In this document: positions 15,324 through 15,490 of the stretch, piece by piece | Numbering within the stretch: position 1 is the stretch's first letter | How the letters are laid out: every line of letters begins with the position of its first letter | Assembly (NCBI GenBank): GCA_030452365.1 | Contig: JAKDMK010000013.1 | Span: 1-15,490 of the forward strand | DNA: 15,490 nt | DNA from: Nitrococcus sp. | GTDB taxonomy: Bacteria > Pseudomonadota > Gammaproteobacteria > Nitrococcales > Nitrococcaceae | Reading direction: 5' to 3' | The notes under the pieces: generated by a model | The model's database searches: none | The model's input: the letters and a program-made list of their open reading frames with translations, nothing else | Told to the model about the DNA's origin: nothing | Translations under genes and position numbers: made by a program

Positions 15324-15403
15324 GGCTTTTACCTCCTGTTGGCTATCCACCGTTGTTGGGATGTTACTACTCACCCCTTCCGCGCTGGGTGCCTTTTCCG
15401 TAC

Positions 15404-15490
15404 CGTCATTCTGCGCGAAGCCGTAAGGCAGAGCCGCAGAATCTGGTCGCTGGATCCTGCGACTGCGCTTCGCTGCGCGCAGGATGACGA
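15404..15490. repeat. Imperfect palindromic dispersed repeat at right edge
   Basis: CGTCATTCTGCGCG (15404-15417) is mirrored by the window end, whose reverse complement starts TCGTCATCCTGCGCGCAG. The roughly 85-nt unit also holds inner complementary pieces such as GCAGAATC and GGATCCTGC. This is the pattern of the GTCATTC...GATGACG palindromic elements dispersed in intergenic DNA of many proteobacteria. It may continue past the window edge. Confidence 0.65.

Overview
The window looks like a chromosomal segment of a free-living gammaproteobacterium, possibly Chromatiales-like, though the lineage is only inferred. The evidence is the ycgN-fabA-fabB cluster (anaerobic unsaturated fatty-acid synthesis), prfC, mobB, a 2-Cys peroxiredoxin-trxB pair, a periplasmic di-heme oxidoreductase and a REP-associated transposase. 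Genes lie on both strands and are mostly housekeeping. I see no prophage, CRISPR array, tRNA or rRNA.

Left part (1-3162). A four-cysteine uracil-DNA glycosylase family gene (+) converges on two small minus-strand membrane genes. These two are clearly paralogues of each other and align almost without gaps. A hairpin with a T-tract precedes them. A lipoprotein M48 metalloprotease (+) follows, then about 600 nt with no recognisable gene.

Middle part (3163-7097). Two plus-strand accessory genes form the least conventional part of the window. The first is a DnaQ/epsilon-like exonuclease fold that has lost most of its catalytic residues. The second is a protein with six CxxC pairs around a DUF6894-like segment. 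They converge with almost no gap on fabB. The minus-strand run ycgN > fabA > fabB follows, with a long near-perfect inverted repeat between fabA and fabB.

Right-middle part (7157-11520). prfC (+) has a good -10 box. Next come a conserved-looking 70-aa minus-strand gene and mobB, whose P-loop is altered. A REP-associated tyrosine transposase unit then sits between 10-bp terminal inverted repeats, and its HUH motif is altered to H-I-L. A four-helix PF04020-like membrane protein separates this unit from a truncated, frameshifted copy of the same element.

Right part (11521-15490). A 480-nt leader with a promoter-like sequence and mutually exclusive hairpins precedes a secreted di-heme oxidoreductase (DHOR/DUF1111). 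That gene ends in a strong rho-independent terminator. The peroxiredoxin > trxB pair (minus) forms a peroxide-reduction module. The window ends inside an imperfect palindromic dispersed repeat.

There is no clear-cut new system. The best candidates for follow-up are the degenerate DnaQ-like/CxxC-DUF6894 gene pair, the paralogous membrane pair, and the altered RAYT with its internally deleted derivative.
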